From the NCBI GenBank assembly GCA_016219275.1, contig JACRBM010000058.1, positions 141,348 through 205,347 on the forward strand: a DNA stretch of 64,000 nucleotides, in the 5' to 3' direction. Made by a program: the position numbers and the translations under genes. Position 1 is the first letter of the stretch. The number at the start of each line of letters is the position of its first letter. Under the pieces are notes generated by a model. It was not told the origin of the DNA. It saw nothing but the letters and a program-made list of their open reading frames with translations, and made no database searches. The DNA comes from Chloroflexota bacterium (GTDB lineage: Bacteria > Chloroflexota > Anaerolineae > UBA4142). Below are positions 1 to 9,259 of this stretch, one piece after another.

Positions 1-1017
1 CTTGGGATCGCGTGTGCGTTGCGCGCGCAGGACGAGCGTGTTCTGGAGTGGATCAACGAGGTAGACCATGCCCGATATGAGCGGCTGGAGATTCGTCACG
101 ATCTTGGCGAGCGAATCGTCGAGCAAGCGATCCATGTCCAAGGACGAGCCGAGCACGCGGCATGTTTCGAACATCACCATCAATTCGCGCGCGGCTTCTT
201 CTTGCGCGTCAAAGCGCGCGCGATTCGCTTCGTCCAAGCGCCGCGCGTACTCCACCTCGAACACGCGCAGCACGCGAATCATAAAGAACGCGAACAAGCC
301 AATCGCGAGGATGCGAAAGACTTCGACCGGCACGCCGACCGTGTGCAGGAACACTTCTTTGTTGATCACGTTCGACGGAACGAGTGTGGTCGGAGGCACG
401 ATGATTTGATCGAGCACACCGTACCACGCGAGCGCGAGCGCCGCGCCAACCAGGTCGCGTCCGAACTGGGGCATCTGCTGTGTGACGAGCGCGCGGCGTT
501 CCATCAACAACGCCAACGCGGCAAAGGTGGTGGCGGGCAAACCGAGCATGTAACTCGTCCACACTCCGGCGAGTTCCATGCGCGTAATGAACGGCGCGGG
601 ACCGTTGATGATGCGAAGCAGTTGCAGTCCCGCCGCGTAGATGCCGAGTGAGATGAGCGGCAGCGCGACAAACCGGCGCGAGCGTTCGGGCAGGACGGCG
701 CTCAACAATTGCACGGCAAACAGAAATAATGCAAAGAAGGAAATGCCTTCCAGACTCAATTTGACGATTTCCGCCCAGCCGGGTTCCTGCACGAACGTCG
801 GAATCGCCGCCGCGAGTTTCGAAAGCATTTCGAGCCACTCGTTGACCGCGTGCGTCAACGCGAACAGCGCGAGGAAGGGCAAGGCGCGCGTCAAGGGTAG
901 TTCGCTCCGCCGACCCATTTCGAGCGCGACGGCAAAGCCGGTCAAAAAGTGCGCTAGCCCGTAGAAAAAATAAATTAGGATGATGTTCGCTTGAAAAAAC
1001 GCGGTTAGCTCAGTCAT
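1..1017 (-). CDS. Membrane sensor protein with GAF domain, probable histidine kinase (3' part outside window)
   Basis: An open frame runs from an ATG at 1017 to the window edge without a stop (339 codons visible). The first ~250 residues form about seven hydrophobic segments (roughly 10-33, 45-65, 84-108, 117-136, 148-172, 186-205, 228-252). A charged, probably coiled linker follows, and then the start of a GAF domain (ELMVMFETCRVLGSSLDMDRLL, with the typical helix LLDDSLAKIV after it). A seven-TM input plus GAF is the usual N-terminal half of a membrane histidine kinase or diguanylate cyclase; the output domain lies beyond the window, so kinase is inference. It lies downstream of, and on the same strand as, the FeS/NrfD pair, so it may sense respiratory state. 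Confidence 0.75.
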   Translation of the reverse strand, partial: MTELTAFFQANIILIYFFYGLAHFLTGFAVALEMGRRSELPLTRALPFLALFALTHAVNEWLEMLSKLAAAIPTFVQEPGWAEIVKLSLEGISFFALFLFAVQLLSAVLPERSRRFVALPLISLGIYAAGLQLLRIINGPAPFITRMELAGVWTSYMLGLPATTFAALALLMERRALVTQQMPQFGRDLVGAALALAWYGVLDQIIVPPTTLVPSNVINKEVFLHTVGVPVEVFRILAIGLFAFFMIRVLRVFEVEYARRLDEANRARFDAQEEAARELMVMFETCRVLGSSLDMDRLLDDSLAKIVTNLQPLISGMVYLVDPLQNTLVLRAQRTRDPK

Positions 1018-1098
1018 GGAATTTTGATTGGCAAGACAATGTAGAAAATTGCCCTGCACGTACCACGATTATACAAACGCATTGGTAGAAATGCAAAA

Positions 1099-1141
1099 CC
1101 CTCCCCTGTTCGCCGGCGCGAAGCGTGCGAACGGGGGAGGG
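1099..1141. repeat. Palindromic CCCTCCCC...GGGGAGGG repeat
   Basis: CCCTCCCCTGTTCG is followed 15 bases later by CGAACGGGGGAGGG, making a long hairpin in the gap between the NrfD gene and the sensor gene. Relatives occur near 7529-7636, 15747-15787, 28490-28535, 34939-34990 and 35326-35391. Confidence 0.8.
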
Positions 1142-1162
1142 CAAGGGTGGGGGTCGGATCGT

Positions 1163-2503
1163 TTACGCGTGTTGTGTTTGCAGTACTTCTTGCGCCGCGG
1201 GTTTTTCTTCTTCTTCGCGTTTCAGTGTGCCTTCAAACAACGGCAGATAGTGTCCGACGAGTGTGTAGACCGTGATGATGCCGGCGAACACGCCGACTTG
1301 AATCGCGAGTTCAATCGGGCTGGGCCAGTAGGTATAGCCCTCGACCGAGCGGAGTGCGAACCACGCCACGTCGAAGCGATTCAACAAGATGCCGAACAGG
1401 ACGAACGCCGCGCCGATGAGCGAGAGCATCCGACTGGCTTGCACGCGCTTGAGCGCAAAGTACACGATTGGGATCGCGACGCCGATGATCAACTCTGCCG
1501 CGTACATCACACTGTAGATGCCGCTCGTCCAAAGCATTTCGATTTCGCCCATCGTCAACAACTCGCCCAGTTTGAGCACGAGATACACGCCGAGCACCCA
1601 GGGCAGGAACGACGCGAGATCGCCGACGAGTTTTTGTTTGAGACTGCGCTTGAACACCCAGAAACTTACCGTCGCGCCGCCGACGACCATCGCCAAGCCC
1701 GCGGCGATTGAAGAGATGTAGAACTGGAGCGGGATGATCGGCGAATACCACAATGGGTGGAGTCGTTCGCTGATGATTACGAACAGCGAACCAAGCGACG
1801 ATTGGTGGAGCGTCGAAAGCGTCGAACCGATGATGACGAGCGGGATGGTAATGCTTTTGACGAACGCAAGCCGCCGCTTTGATCCGATGCGTTCCAAGAT
1901 GACCGGGCTGAACTCGGACACGAGCACGGTCGTGTAGAGCAGGATGCACCAACTGACTTCGAACAATGCCGAGTTGATGTTCGGGTAGATGACAAAGTGA
2001 TAGAAGCGGTCCCAGCGACCCAGGTCCATGAATAGAATCACCAACACCGAAATGTAACCCAGCAGACCGGTCAGTACGGTTGGTCGAATCGCCGCGTGAA
2101 AGTGGTGCATCTGGAAAATGTACACCAACGTCGCGAGCGTGAACGCGCCGCCGGAGAACGCGACCATGAACAGATCGAAACCGATCCACAAGCCCCAGGG
2201 GTACGCCTGGTTCAAGTTCGTGGATGCGCCGAGTCCGACGACCAAGCGATAAATTCCGGCGGCGACGCCAATCACCGCGAACATCGCCATGGCGGGCAGC
2301 CACGCGGGCAGCGCGTCGAGTTCGCGCGTGATGAATTTGAACCACGCCGGTCGCGGTCGCCGGGGTTCTTCGGCGGGCTTGCCGTCGCGCAGTTTGCGTT
2401 CGATCCAGTATCCGATGGTCAAGACGAGCAAAAGGGGTATGCCGACACGCCCGAAAAAGAACACGAACATCATGAGCGCGTCAACCAGAATTTGCAGATC
2501 CAT
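1163..2503 (-). CDS. NrfD/HybB-type quinone-interacting membrane subunit
   Basis: A 446-residue, very hydrophobic protein with about ten membrane segments, of the NrfD/PsrC/HybB family. Segments such as YPWGLWIGFDLFMVAFSGGA and LGSLFVIISERLHPLWYSP are typical. Family members exchange electrons between the menaquinone pool and a partner FeS protein at the outer face of the membrane. Its ATG overlaps the stop of the FeS gene upstream (TAATG at 2501-2505), so the two are translationally coupled. The length fits the family. No molybdopterin or other catalytic subunit is adjacent. The gene is a clear paralogue of the one at 7774-9219. Confidence 0.9.
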   Translation of the reverse strand: MDLQILVDALMMFVFFFGRVGIPLLLVLTIGYWIERKLRDGKPAEEPRRPRPAWFKFITRELDALPAWLPAMAMFAVIGVAAGIYRLVVGLGASTNLNQAYPWGLWIGFDLFMVAFSGGAFTLATLVYIFQMHHFHAAIRPTVLTGLLGYISVLVILFMDLGRWDRFYHFVIYPNINSALFEVSWCILLYTTVLVSEFSPVILERIGSKRRLAFVKSITIPLVIIGSTLSTLHQSSLGSLFVIISERLHPLWYSPIIPLQFYISSIAAGLAMVVGGATVSFWVFKRSLKQKLVGDLASFLPWVLGVYLVLKLGELLTMGEIEMLWTSGIYSVMYAAELIIGVAIPIVYFALKRVQASRMLSLIGAAFVLFGILLNRFDVAWFALRSVEGYTYWPSPIELAIQVGVFAGIITVYTLVGHYLPLFEGTLKREEEEKPAAQEVLQTQHA

Positions 2504-3405
2504 TAGTGACCTCCATTCTCGTCATTGGCAACGATGGGCGCTAATTCCATCTCATTGCGTTTCTTGACGAGCCAGTAGACGCCACTCAATGCCATCGCCA
2601 TTCCTGCCGCGACCGTCGGCGTCGAGTGCATGATCGTCGCGTTGATTTCCGCCGGCGCCTCTTCGGGCAACACGGGGAAACCCAATTGCTCGAACGGGAT
2701 CGCCGAGATGTACATCACGGCTGTGCCGCCAATCTCGCGCTCGCCGTAAACGTGTTTCACATACGCGCTCTTGGCAGAGTACACGCGTTCGTTTGCGATG
2801 GTTAATAACTCCGTGCGGTCACCGTACGAAAGTGCGTTTGCCGGACACGCTTGCACACATGCCGGCGCTTGCCCCTTGGCTTGCAAATCCGCGCACCCGT
2901 TGCACTTGCGAATGAGCGAGAGTTGCTTGCTCCACTCGAACGTCGGCACGCCGAACGGACACGCGTACATGCAGTATCGGCAACCGATGCAGCGGTTCTC
3001 GTCGTACACAACCGGACCCTCCGGGGTTTTCTGCAACGCGCCGACGGTGCACGCGGCAACGCAACTCGGATTGACACAGCTCATACATTGTCGCTTGACC
3101 GGTTGGTTCTTGGGTTTTTCGTTCACGAGCACGTTCCGCATTTCGACGACGGACAACGCGCTCGCGCTCAAAATGGTCGTGCGGGTGTCTTGGGGCAAAT
3201 TGTTTTTCTTTTGACATGCCAATTGACACTGTTTGCAACCGACACATTTACTCAGGTCTACCAACGTGGCTTTGCTGGCACGCGGCGAAATTGGAACGTG
3301 GTTTTGTGGTGCGCTCACAAAGCTGGGTGCCGTCTTGGCACCGATGCCAAGCAGGGCAACGCTGGCGCCGGCGACTTTGAGAAAATCACGTCTGGTCATA
3401 CTCAT
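2503..3405 (-). CDS. Tat-exported four-cluster ferredoxin subunit (HybA/DsrO-like)
   Basis: A 300-residue protein starting at the ATG at 3405, preceded by GGAGGTG; an in-frame start at 3447 lacks this and would precede the signal. The N-terminus MSMTRRDFLKVAG is a twin-arginine signal. Four cysteine groups follow (CVGCKQCQLAC; CMSCVNPSCVAAC; CIGCRYCMYAC; CNGC with CVQAC), enough for four [4Fe-4S] clusters. A C-terminal hydrophobic helix (GMAMALSGVYWLV) anchors it. In known complexes this subunit passes electrons between a catalytic subunit and NrfD-type membrane protein, here the next gene. The catalytic partner is absent, so the donor or acceptor is unknown. Confidence 0.92.
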   Translation of the reverse strand: MSMTRRDFLKVAGASVALLGIGAKTAPSFVSAPQNHVPISPRASKATLVDLSKCVGCKQCQLACQKKNNLPQDTRTTILSASALSVVEMRNVLVNEKPKNQPVKRQCMSCVNPSCVAACTVGALQKTPEGPVVYDENRCIGCRYCMYACPFGVPTFEWSKQLSLIRKCNGCADLQAKGQAPACVQACPANALSYGDRTELLTIANERVYSAKSAYVKHVYGEREIGGTAVMYISAIPFEQLGFPVLPEEAPAEINATIMHSTPTVAAGMAMALSGVYWLVKKRNEMELAPIVANDENGGH

Positions 3406-3478
3406 CGAACACCTCCAATCTATAAGATCAATCCCGGTACCGCTCAACGCGGTTTATTTTTGTAACTCTGCCTATTTG

Positions 3479-3590
3479 TTATTTCGAGCGAAGCGAGAAA
3501 TCTCCGCTGTTGGCTAGATGAGATTTCTCGTCGCACACTTGCCCTGGCGGGAACGCAAGTGCCAGGGAACTACCCTCCTCGAAATGACAG
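3479..3590. repeat. Palindromic ATTTCGAG...CTCGAAAT repeat
   Basis: The outer arms ATTTCGAG (3481) and CTCGAAAT (3578) enclose GAGAAATCTCC, GAGATTTCTCG and an inner CCTGGC/GCCAGG hairpin. A second member lies at 35402-35482. It fills most of the gap between the FeS gene and the PD40 gene; nothing in it looks coding. Confidence 0.8.
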
Positions 3591-3603
3591 ACTAGGCAGG
3601 CGC

Positions 3604-4554
3604 TTATTTTTTCTTCGGCGCGCACGAGCACGAGGGCTGGGCGTTGGACGCTAGACTGCTCGTCAAATTCACGCGTCGCAAATTTCCCAGGTCAATCGCG
3701 ACAATCTCCGAATCGGACTCGTAGAGAATCCGCGCGCCGTCGGCGGACCAACTCGGCGATTGATTGATCGCTAGACTTTTGGTAAGTCGCCGCACGCCCG
3801 CTCCATCGGCATTCATCATGTAAATTTCCCACGCGCGATCGCGCGTCGAGGTGAATGCGAGGTACTGACCATCGGGCGACCATGCCGGGTCGCGCGCATC
3901 GAAGGGCGGATGCGTGATGCGTTTGAGCTCACCCGTCGCGGTGCTCAATGTGTAGATTTCCCAACGTCCATCGCGGTCGGAAGTGAACGCCAGGTATTTG
4001 CCGTCGGGCGACCACGCGGGTTGCCAATCGTAGGTGGGATTATCGGTAAGCCGCGCGACGTTCGACCCGTTCGCGTTCATCACGTAAATGTTCCAGTTGC
4101 CGTCGCGGTCGGAGGCGAATGCGATACGCGCGCCGTCCGGCGACCAGGTCGGTTGCCAATCGAATCCTGGGGCGTTCGTCAATCGCGTGACGTTCGAGCC
4201 GTCCGCGTTCATCACATAGATTTCATAGTTGCCATCGCGGTCGGAAGCAAACGCGATGCGTTCGCCGTCGGGCGACCAGGCAGGCGTTTTATCGTCCGCG
4301 AGATTTTCGGTGAGACGTCGCACGTCCGTCCCGTCCGCGTTCATCGTGTAAATATCAAAGTAGAAACAGCGATCGCGATCTGAGGTGTAAACGACGCGGC
4401 TCGCTTGCGCGGTTGCCGACATCAGGATACTCGTGGTATCACGCGTGGGGGTAGGTTTAGAAAATGTGGAGAGAGCCGTGTCGCTTGGTCCGCACGACAT
4501 GCTGATCAAAAGTGGTAAAATTAATTTGCCGATCCAGAGTGTAAACTTGAGCAT
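3604..4554 (-). CDS. PD40/TolB-type beta-propeller lipoprotein
   Basis: A 316-residue protein with a lipoprotein signal (hydrophobic helix ending LISMSC, acylation Cys near residue 21). It has five repeats of the type WSPDG-(R/K)IAF(A/T)SDRDGN(Y/W)-EIYVMNADGSNVTRLT and a divergent C-terminal blade. These are PD40/WD40-like repeats that fold as a propeller, as in TolB. It probably sits on the outer face of the cytoplasmic membrane. The tail is Cys/Lys-rich (SCSCAPKKK). The start is preceded by GGGGTGA. Binding partner unknown; no Pal or Tol genes are nearby. Confidence 0.85.
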   Translation of the reverse strand: MLKFTLWIGKLILPLLISMSCGPSDTALSTFSKPTPTRDTTSILMSATAQASRVVYTSDRDRCFYFDIYTMNADGTDVRRLTENLADDKTPAWSPDGERIAFASDRDGNYEIYVMNADGSNVTRLTNAPGFDWQPTWSPDGARIAFASDRDGNWNIYVMNANGSNVARLTDNPTYDWQPAWSPDGKYLAFTSDRDGRWEIYTLSTATGELKRITHPPFDARDPAWSPDGQYLAFTSTRDRAWEIYMMNADGAGVRRLTKSLAINQSPSWSADGARILYESDSEIVAIDLGNLRRVNLTSSLASNAQPSCSCAPKKK

Positions 4555-4615
4555 CGCTCACCCCGCTTGGTTGTTCAATGAATAATTCCATCTGCAGTAT
4601 AGGGTGGCGCGCGAA

Positions 4616-4621
4616 ATTATA
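4616..4621 (-). promoter_or_regulatory. -10 element of the PD40 gene
   Basis: TATAAT on the minus strand, about 60 bases upstream of the PD40 start codon. I see no good -35 at 16-18 bases. Apart from this and the terminator at 4794-4822, the gap 4555-4858 holds nothing I can identify. Confidence 0.45.
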
Positions 4622-4793
4622 TAACAGGTACTTGACGGGTGTTGACCCTAGGGGTTCATTCGGTTTTTATCCCGGCAAATTCGAGGGGTATGATTTGGGG
4701 AGATTACGGGGACGCGTACCTGGGTGGACCTTCGTTTACCCGGTAAAAACACCGGGCAGATACCCCGATGATAGACCGGGGGTTACCCCGGAA

Positions 4794-4822
4794 ACAAAAA
4801 AGGACGACCCAGCGGGTCGTCC
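4794..4822 (-). terminator. Rho-independent terminator of the two-component operon
   Basis: On the minus strand the perfect stem GGACGACCC-GCT-GGGTCGTCC is followed by TTTTTT. It lies 37 bases after the response-regulator stop. Confidence 0.92.
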
Positions 4823-4858
4823 CACAGATACAGATAGTTGAATTGTATAGACGCGCGA

Positions 4859-5509
4859 TCAATTGCTTTTTTCGGTCAAGCCATGTTCCAGCGCGTAGCG
4901 CACCAAGTCCGCAACGGTGTGCGCGCCCAACTTGCTCATCAAATTCGCGCGATGCCACTCGACGGTTTTGACGCTGATCGAAAGCGCGGACGCGATTTGC
5001 GAATTGGTTTCGCCGAGCACGATGTGTTGCAAAATTTCCAACTCGCGCGGCGTGATGGATTCCGTCACGGAGCCATTGCCTTCTTGATGCCGCAATTCTT
5101 CGACGACCGCGGTTGCCGCCGAGGGATACAAAAACGTTTCGCCGCGCGCGACGACGCGTAACGCGCCGATCAAATCGTTGCCGAGCGCGCGCTTGGAGAC
5201 GTACCCCGATGCGCCGGCTTGGAGCAACGGCAGCACGTACTGCCGATCTTCGTGTTGCGTGAGCACGAGCACGCGCGTCTCGGGATGGCGCTGGCGGATG
5301 ATGCGCGTCGCTTCGACGCCATTCATCCCCGGCATCGCAATGTCCATCAGCACGACATCCGGCGACAATTCGTTCACGCGCGCAATTGCTTGCGCGCCGT
5401 CTTCCGCCTCGCCGACGACCTCGATATCGTTATAGTAACTCAGCAACGCGCGCAAGCCCTCGCGCAGGATTGCGTGATCATCCGCCATCAGCACGCGAAT
5501 TTTCGACAT
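4859..5509 (-). CDS. NarL/FixJ-family response regulator
   Basis: A 216-residue two-domain regulator. The receiver domain (about 3-120) has the acidic pair D10/D11 and phospho-acceptor D56 in VVLMDIAMPG. The LuxR-type helix-turn-helix is at about 148-212 (TPRELEIL... TNSQIASALSISVKTVEWHR). Its ATG lies inside the 3' end of the sensor kinase gene (32-base overlap), so the pair is co-transcribed and coupled. A strong terminator follows. The targets are not shown by the sequence; the neighbouring FeS/NrfD operons are the obvious candidates (inference). Confidence 0.93.
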   Translation of the reverse strand: MSKIRVLMADDHAILREGLRALLSYYNDIEVVGEAEDGAQAIARVNELSPDVVLMDIAMPGMNGVEATRIIRQRHPETRVLVLTQHEDRQYVLPLLQAGASGYVSKRALGNDLIGALRVVARGETFLYPSAATAVVEELRHQEGNGSVTESITPRELEILQHIVLGETNSQIASALSISVKTVEWHRANLMSKLGAHTVADLVRYALEHGLTEKSN

Positions 5510-7430
5510 GGATTGCCTCCTCCATCGGCGCAGGCACGCGTACGAAAATCAAGGTGCCTTCGCCGGGCGTGGTTTGCAGTTCGAACGTTCCACCCAAAAT
5601 TTCCGCGCGTTCCTGCATCCCGCGCAGTCCCAGCCCCAAGCCCGGCGAATTGGAAACGTCCAGGTTGCTTGGATCGAACCCGCGCCCGTTATCGCAAATG
5701 GTGAGCGTGACCCAGCCGCGTTCGTGTTTCACGCGCACCCGAACCCGCGTTGCCTGGGCGTGGCGCGCGATGTTCGTGAGCGCCTCTTGCGCGATGCGAA
5801 AGAACGACGTCTCCACGACCGGCGGCAAACGCGCCGGCTGTCCCACTTCTTCGATGCAGACTTGAATGCCGAGCGGCTCCAAGCGTTGTTCGCCGTACCA
5901 GCCGATTGCCGGCACCAAACCCAAATCGTCGAGCAGTGTGGGGCGCAGATCGGCGATGATGCGGTGAATGTTTTTCAACAATCCTTCGGCGATGGATTTG
6001 GTGCGCTTGAGATACACGTTCGCTTTTTGCGCGTCCTGTGCGAGCGCCATCGGAATCGTATCCATGCCGACCATCAACGCCGAAAGACCCTGGCTCGTTT
6101 CGTCGTGCAGTTCGCGCGCGATGCGTTTGCGTTCGTCTTCTTGCGCGGAAATGACGCGATGCAGTAACTCGCCGCGCAAGTGTTCCTTGTGTTGCAGTTC
6201 CGCGTAGAGCCGCCGATTTTCGCGCGCCGCCGCTTCGTACGCCGCGGTGCGTTCTTGCACGCGCGCGTCCAGCTCGCGATTCCACGCTTGGATTTCTTCG
6301 TGCGAGTGGCGCAAACGCACGCGCATCTCGTCGAACGCGCGCGCCAGCACGCCAACCTCGTCATGCCCGAAGGTTTTAAGCGGCGAGTTCAAATCGCCGG
6401 CGGTGATGCGCCGCGTCGCGGCGGTCAGTGCTTGCACTGGGCGAATGACGCTGCGCGTCGTCAAGTACGCCATCGCGAGCGCGCCGACCAACATCACGAC
6501 GAGCAAGGCAAAGATGCGCATCTGCAGGGTGCGCGTCGAGCTGAACACTTCTTCTTCACTCTGGCGCACGGTCATGCCCCACTGCGCGCGTTCGAGCGGC
6601 GCGAAGGCGAGCACCTCGGCGCGGGGTCCGGCATTCGCGGTGGATTGCGTGTGGCAATCGTGGCACGCCGAAACCGAGGGACGATGATCGCGAATCATCC
6701 CCATCAAACTGAAACCGTGATCGCTATCGCCGTCCACGCGACCTTCGCGCGTGCTCGCCAAAATGCGTCCGCTCAAATCCACCAGATCCATGTAGCCGGA
6801 TTCACCCAAACCGATCGGGTGCGTGAACGCGCGAATTTTCGCGCCGGAAAAATTCAGCGCGATGACGAGCGCGCCGCTCACTTTGTTCGACGCGTTGCGA
6901 ATCGGCGACGCGGCGACGATGAATGGCGGCTGTCCGTTGGCGGATTGCGCGACGTGCGCGACGGAAAAGGGTGTGCCGTTGAGCGCGGTCATGACCGGCG
7001 GAAAATCGCCGAACGAAATTTTGGCGTTGCTCTCCGGCTTGGATGCCAAGACGTGACCTTTGGTGTCCACGAGGAAGACGTGCGACGCGACAAAATTCAA
7101 ACGTTGGTACGCCTGGTCGAGGTACACGTTGGCGCGAGCGGTGTCGGACCAATAATCTTCGGAAGCGGTATACGTAAGGACGTTTTCAATGTGATCGAGC
7201 AACGCGTCCACGTAGCTCGCGGACATTTGCGCGAGGACGACGCGCTCTTGCAGGTTGCGTTGGGTGTTGTCGCTCAACGCCGCCGTGCCGAGGTACGCAA
7301 AGAGACCGATCATCGAAAAGGTGCCGATGACAACCAAGATGCCGATCTTGGTGCTCAACCCGATGCTCGCGCTGAATTCCAGGATTCGTTTGACGAGGGA
7401 AGTTTCAGTTTCAGTTGATCTGTCGTTCAT
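5478..7430 (-). CDS. NarX-like sensor histidine kinase with CxxCH haem-binding motif
   Basis: A 650-residue membrane kinase. TM1 is at about 29-52, an extracytoplasmic double-Cache-like sensor domain at about 55-300, TM2 at 304-326, HAMP at about 325-378, and a coiled coil at 378-425. The HisKA_3 box has phospho-acceptor His442 (ERKRIARELHDE), and the HATPase domain carries the N box EALTNIARHA and DNGRGFD. The sensor domain contains C256-H-D-C-H260, a c-type haem attachment motif, so redox, oxygen or NO sensing is plausible. It overlaps its response regulator. It sits between the two FeS/NrfD modules, suggesting that it controls respiratory gene expression. Confidence 0.92.
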   Translation of the reverse strand: MNDRSTETETSLVKRILEFSASIGLSTKIGILVVIGTFSMIGLFAYLGTAALSDNTQRNLQERVVLAQMSASYVDALLDHIENVLTYTASEDYWSDTARANVYLDQAYQRLNFVASHVFLVDTKGHVLASKPESNAKISFGDFPPVMTALNGTPFSVAHVAQSANGQPPFIVAASPIRNASNKVSGALVIALNFSGAKIRAFTHPIGLGESGYMDLVDLSGRILASTREGRVDGDSDHGFSLMGMIRDHRPSVSACHDCHTQSTANAGPRAEVLAFAPLERAQWGMTVRQSEEEVFSSTRTLQMRIFALLVVMLVGALAMAYLTTRSVIRPVQALTAATRRITAGDLNSPLKTFGHDEVGVLARAFDEMRVRLRHSHEEIQAWNRELDARVQERTAAYEAAARENRRLYAELQHKEHLRGELLHRVISAQEDERKRIARELHDETSQGLSALMVGMDTIPMALAQDAQKANVYLKRTKSIAEGLLKNIHRIIADLRPTLLDDLGLVPAIGWYGEQRLEPLGIQVCIEEVGQPARLPPVVETSFFRIAQEALTNIARHAQATRVRVRVKHERGWVTLTICDNGRGFDPSNLDVSNSPGLGLGLRGMQERAEILGGTFELQTTPGEGTLIFVRVPAPMEEAIHVENSRADGG

Positions 7431-7445
7431 CTTCGTTTTGCAATT

Positions 7446-7474
7446 ACTGTACTGTGTAAATCCTTAAAAGTCAA
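7446..7474 (-). promoter_or_regulatory. Promoter of the two-component operon
   Basis: On the minus strand, TTGACT (7469-7474), a 17-base spacer, then TACAGT (7446-7451), upstream of the kinase start at 7430. Confidence 0.6.
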
Positions 7475-7528
7475 ACCTATTCCGACCCACACGGTTTTTC
7501 AATAGTTCAACGCAGGAGAGGGAATCCA

Positions 7529-7636
7529 TCCCCACCCTAACCCTCCCCCGTTAGCAGAAACCGCTGGCAGGAGAGGAAACAACTCCCTCCCCTGTTCGGC
7601 GCAGTTTGTCGAACGGGGGAGTGCTGGGGTGGGGGT
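7529..7636. repeat. Two copies of the CCCTCCCC-type palindromic repeat
   Basis: CACCCTAACCCTCCCCCGTT and CTCCCTCCCCTGTTCG...CGAACGGGGGAG...GGGGTGGGGG lie in the 340-base gap between the kinase and the second NrfD gene. They are the same family as at 1099. No gene is visible in the gap. Confidence 0.75.
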
Positions 7637-7722
7637 TTGAGTAACCTTGTTCCGATCCCAAGATACCAACAGGGCACGCGGATCATTTTTCATTCGCGTC
7701 CCCTGTCGGATACTTGGTGGAG

Positions 7723-7763
7723 GAGACCCGAAGGGTCGCTTGCGCGAAAATCCTTCGGGTCTC
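7723..7763. repeat. 12-bp inverted repeat
   Basis: GAGACCCGAAGG and CCTTCGGGTCTC, separated by 17 bases, just beyond the stop of the NrfD gene. There is no T-run on the minus strand after it, so it is not a standard intrinsic terminator. Confidence 0.6.
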
Positions 7764-7773
7764 GTGCCGCGTA

Positions 7774-9219
7774 CTATACTTTGGCGTGTTCGTGTTCGTC
7801 AGTAAAGAGCGGCAGGAATTTTGCCGCGAGTGCGAAGGCGACCACACCCAAACTCACGATCGAGACCGTAATCCAGATTTCACTCCACGCTGGGACGTAG
7901 GTCGCGCCGCCGTTCGCATACGCCCACCAACCCAGGAGCGACGTATTCAAGCGATTCAGGATCACGCCGCCGACGATCAAACCGCCGGAGGCAAACACCA
8001 CACGCGGATTTTCGCGACCCCGTTTTGTGGCGAGCACGACCATTGGCACAATGACACCCAGGATCATTTCGATTCCGTAGAGCGTGGTGTGGAATCCCGA
8101 AATGGTGAGCGCCGACCATGCGCCGCGCATCGTCAAATCCGCGATCTTGGCGATGAGGTAAATGCCGAGCACGACCGCCGCCGCGCGTCCCAGACCCTTG
8201 AGCAGGTTGCTTTCCAATTCGCGACCGAACGCGCGCGCACTCAAATTCGATTCGACAATCGTCATACCCAAGCCGACCGCAACCGCGCTGATGAAGAAGA
8301 ACACGGGCATCAACGGCGAGTACCACAGCGGATTGATTTTTTCCGGCACGATCAGGAACAGACTGCCGAGCGACGATTGGTGCAACGTCGAGAGACACAT
8401 GCCCAGGATCACGAGTGGCAGTGTGATCGCGCGTACCACCTTGAGGGGCCATTTCAATTGGAAGCGTTCAAAGATCATCGGACTGAACTCGAGGACGAGC
8501 ACGGTCGTGTAGAGAATCACGCACCACGCGACTTCGAGCATCGGCGAGTGGATGTTCCACATGTAGAACACATGCCAGATATTGTACCAGCGACCCAGGT
8601 CGAAGAGTAAGCCGACGATGACAAGCAAGTAGCCGAGCAGCGCGGTCAAGATCGCAGGGCGGACGATGGGATTGTACGCTTTCAGGTTGAACACGTGCAC
8701 CGTGCCAGCCATAACGAATCCACCCGCCGCCAGCGCCACACCGCTCACCACGTCGAACCCGATCCAGAGTCCCCAGGGAAACTCGTTGCTGAGGTTCGTC
8801 GTATAACCGATCCCGAAGAAAAAACGTGCCACTGCGATGCCAATCGCGACGATCCACAATATGGCGATGAACGTCACCGCCAACACCGTCCTTGCCGGGA
8901 TGCTCGGCACCTGGATGCGCTTTAGGACCGGGTAGCGCTCGCTGAGTGGTTTGCTATCACGCGCGGCATCGGGATTCATTTTGCGTTCGACCCACATGCC
9001 GAGTCCGAGCAACAACGCGATCGGCAAACCGACGCGAAAGACGAACAGGTACGCGAGCACTGCCGCGTCGCGGAACCACAAGAACAGATCAATGAACTGA
9101 TTCGTCGCCAATGTGTAGATGACGACGCCGGCAATCGCGAGCGCGATCACGCCAGCCAAGACGAGCAGGATGTTGCGAAGGGCAATTCGGCTTTGAGTTT
9201 TCGTAGTGGTCGTAAACAT
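7774..9219 (-). CDS. NrfD/HybB-type quinone-interacting membrane subunit (second copy)
   Basis: A 481-residue polytopic membrane protein of about ten segments, paralogous to the product of 1163-2503; compare EFPWGLWIGFDVVSGVALAA and LGSLFLIVPEKINPLWYSP. It has an extra N-terminal helix of about 30 residues. It is predicted to pass electrons between the FeS protein encoded just upstream and membrane quinone. It follows the FeS gene with a 60-base gap containing a perfect palindrome, so it is probably co-transcribed with it. Confidence 0.9.
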   Translation of the reverse strand: MFTTTTKTQSRIALRNILLVLAGVIALAIAGVVIYTLATNQFIDLFLWFRDAAVLAYLFVFRVGLPIALLLGLGMWVERKMNPDAARDSKPLSERYPVLKRIQVPSIPARTVLAVTFIAILWIVAIGIAVARFFFGIGYTTNLSNEFPWGLWIGFDVVSGVALAAGGFVMAGTVHVFNLKAYNPIVRPAILTALLGYLLVIVGLLFDLGRWYNIWHVFYMWNIHSPMLEVAWCVILYTTVLVLEFSPMIFERFQLKWPLKVVRAITLPLVILGMCLSTLHQSSLGSLFLIVPEKINPLWYSPLMPVFFFISAVAVGLGMTIVESNLSARAFGRELESNLLKGLGRAAAVVLGIYLIAKIADLTMRGAWSALTISGFHTTLYGIEMILGVIVPMVVLATKRGRENPRVVFASGGLIVGGVILNRLNTSLLGWWAYANGGATYVPAWSEIWITVSIVSLGVVAFALAAKFLPLFTDEHEHAKV

Positions 9220-9259
9220 GATTATTTCTCCCGATTCGTTTGAATAGTGTTTCCGATAG

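Noticed and set aside
4578..4841. 87-residue plus-strand frame (SFGFYPGKFEGYD...)
   Set aside because: Includes the minus-strand promoter and terminator; no ribosome-binding site.
6180..7418. 412-residue frame opposite the histidine kinase
   Set aside because: Antisense shadow in GC-rich DNA; Arg/His/Glu-rich text without domains, while the minus strand has a complete kinase.
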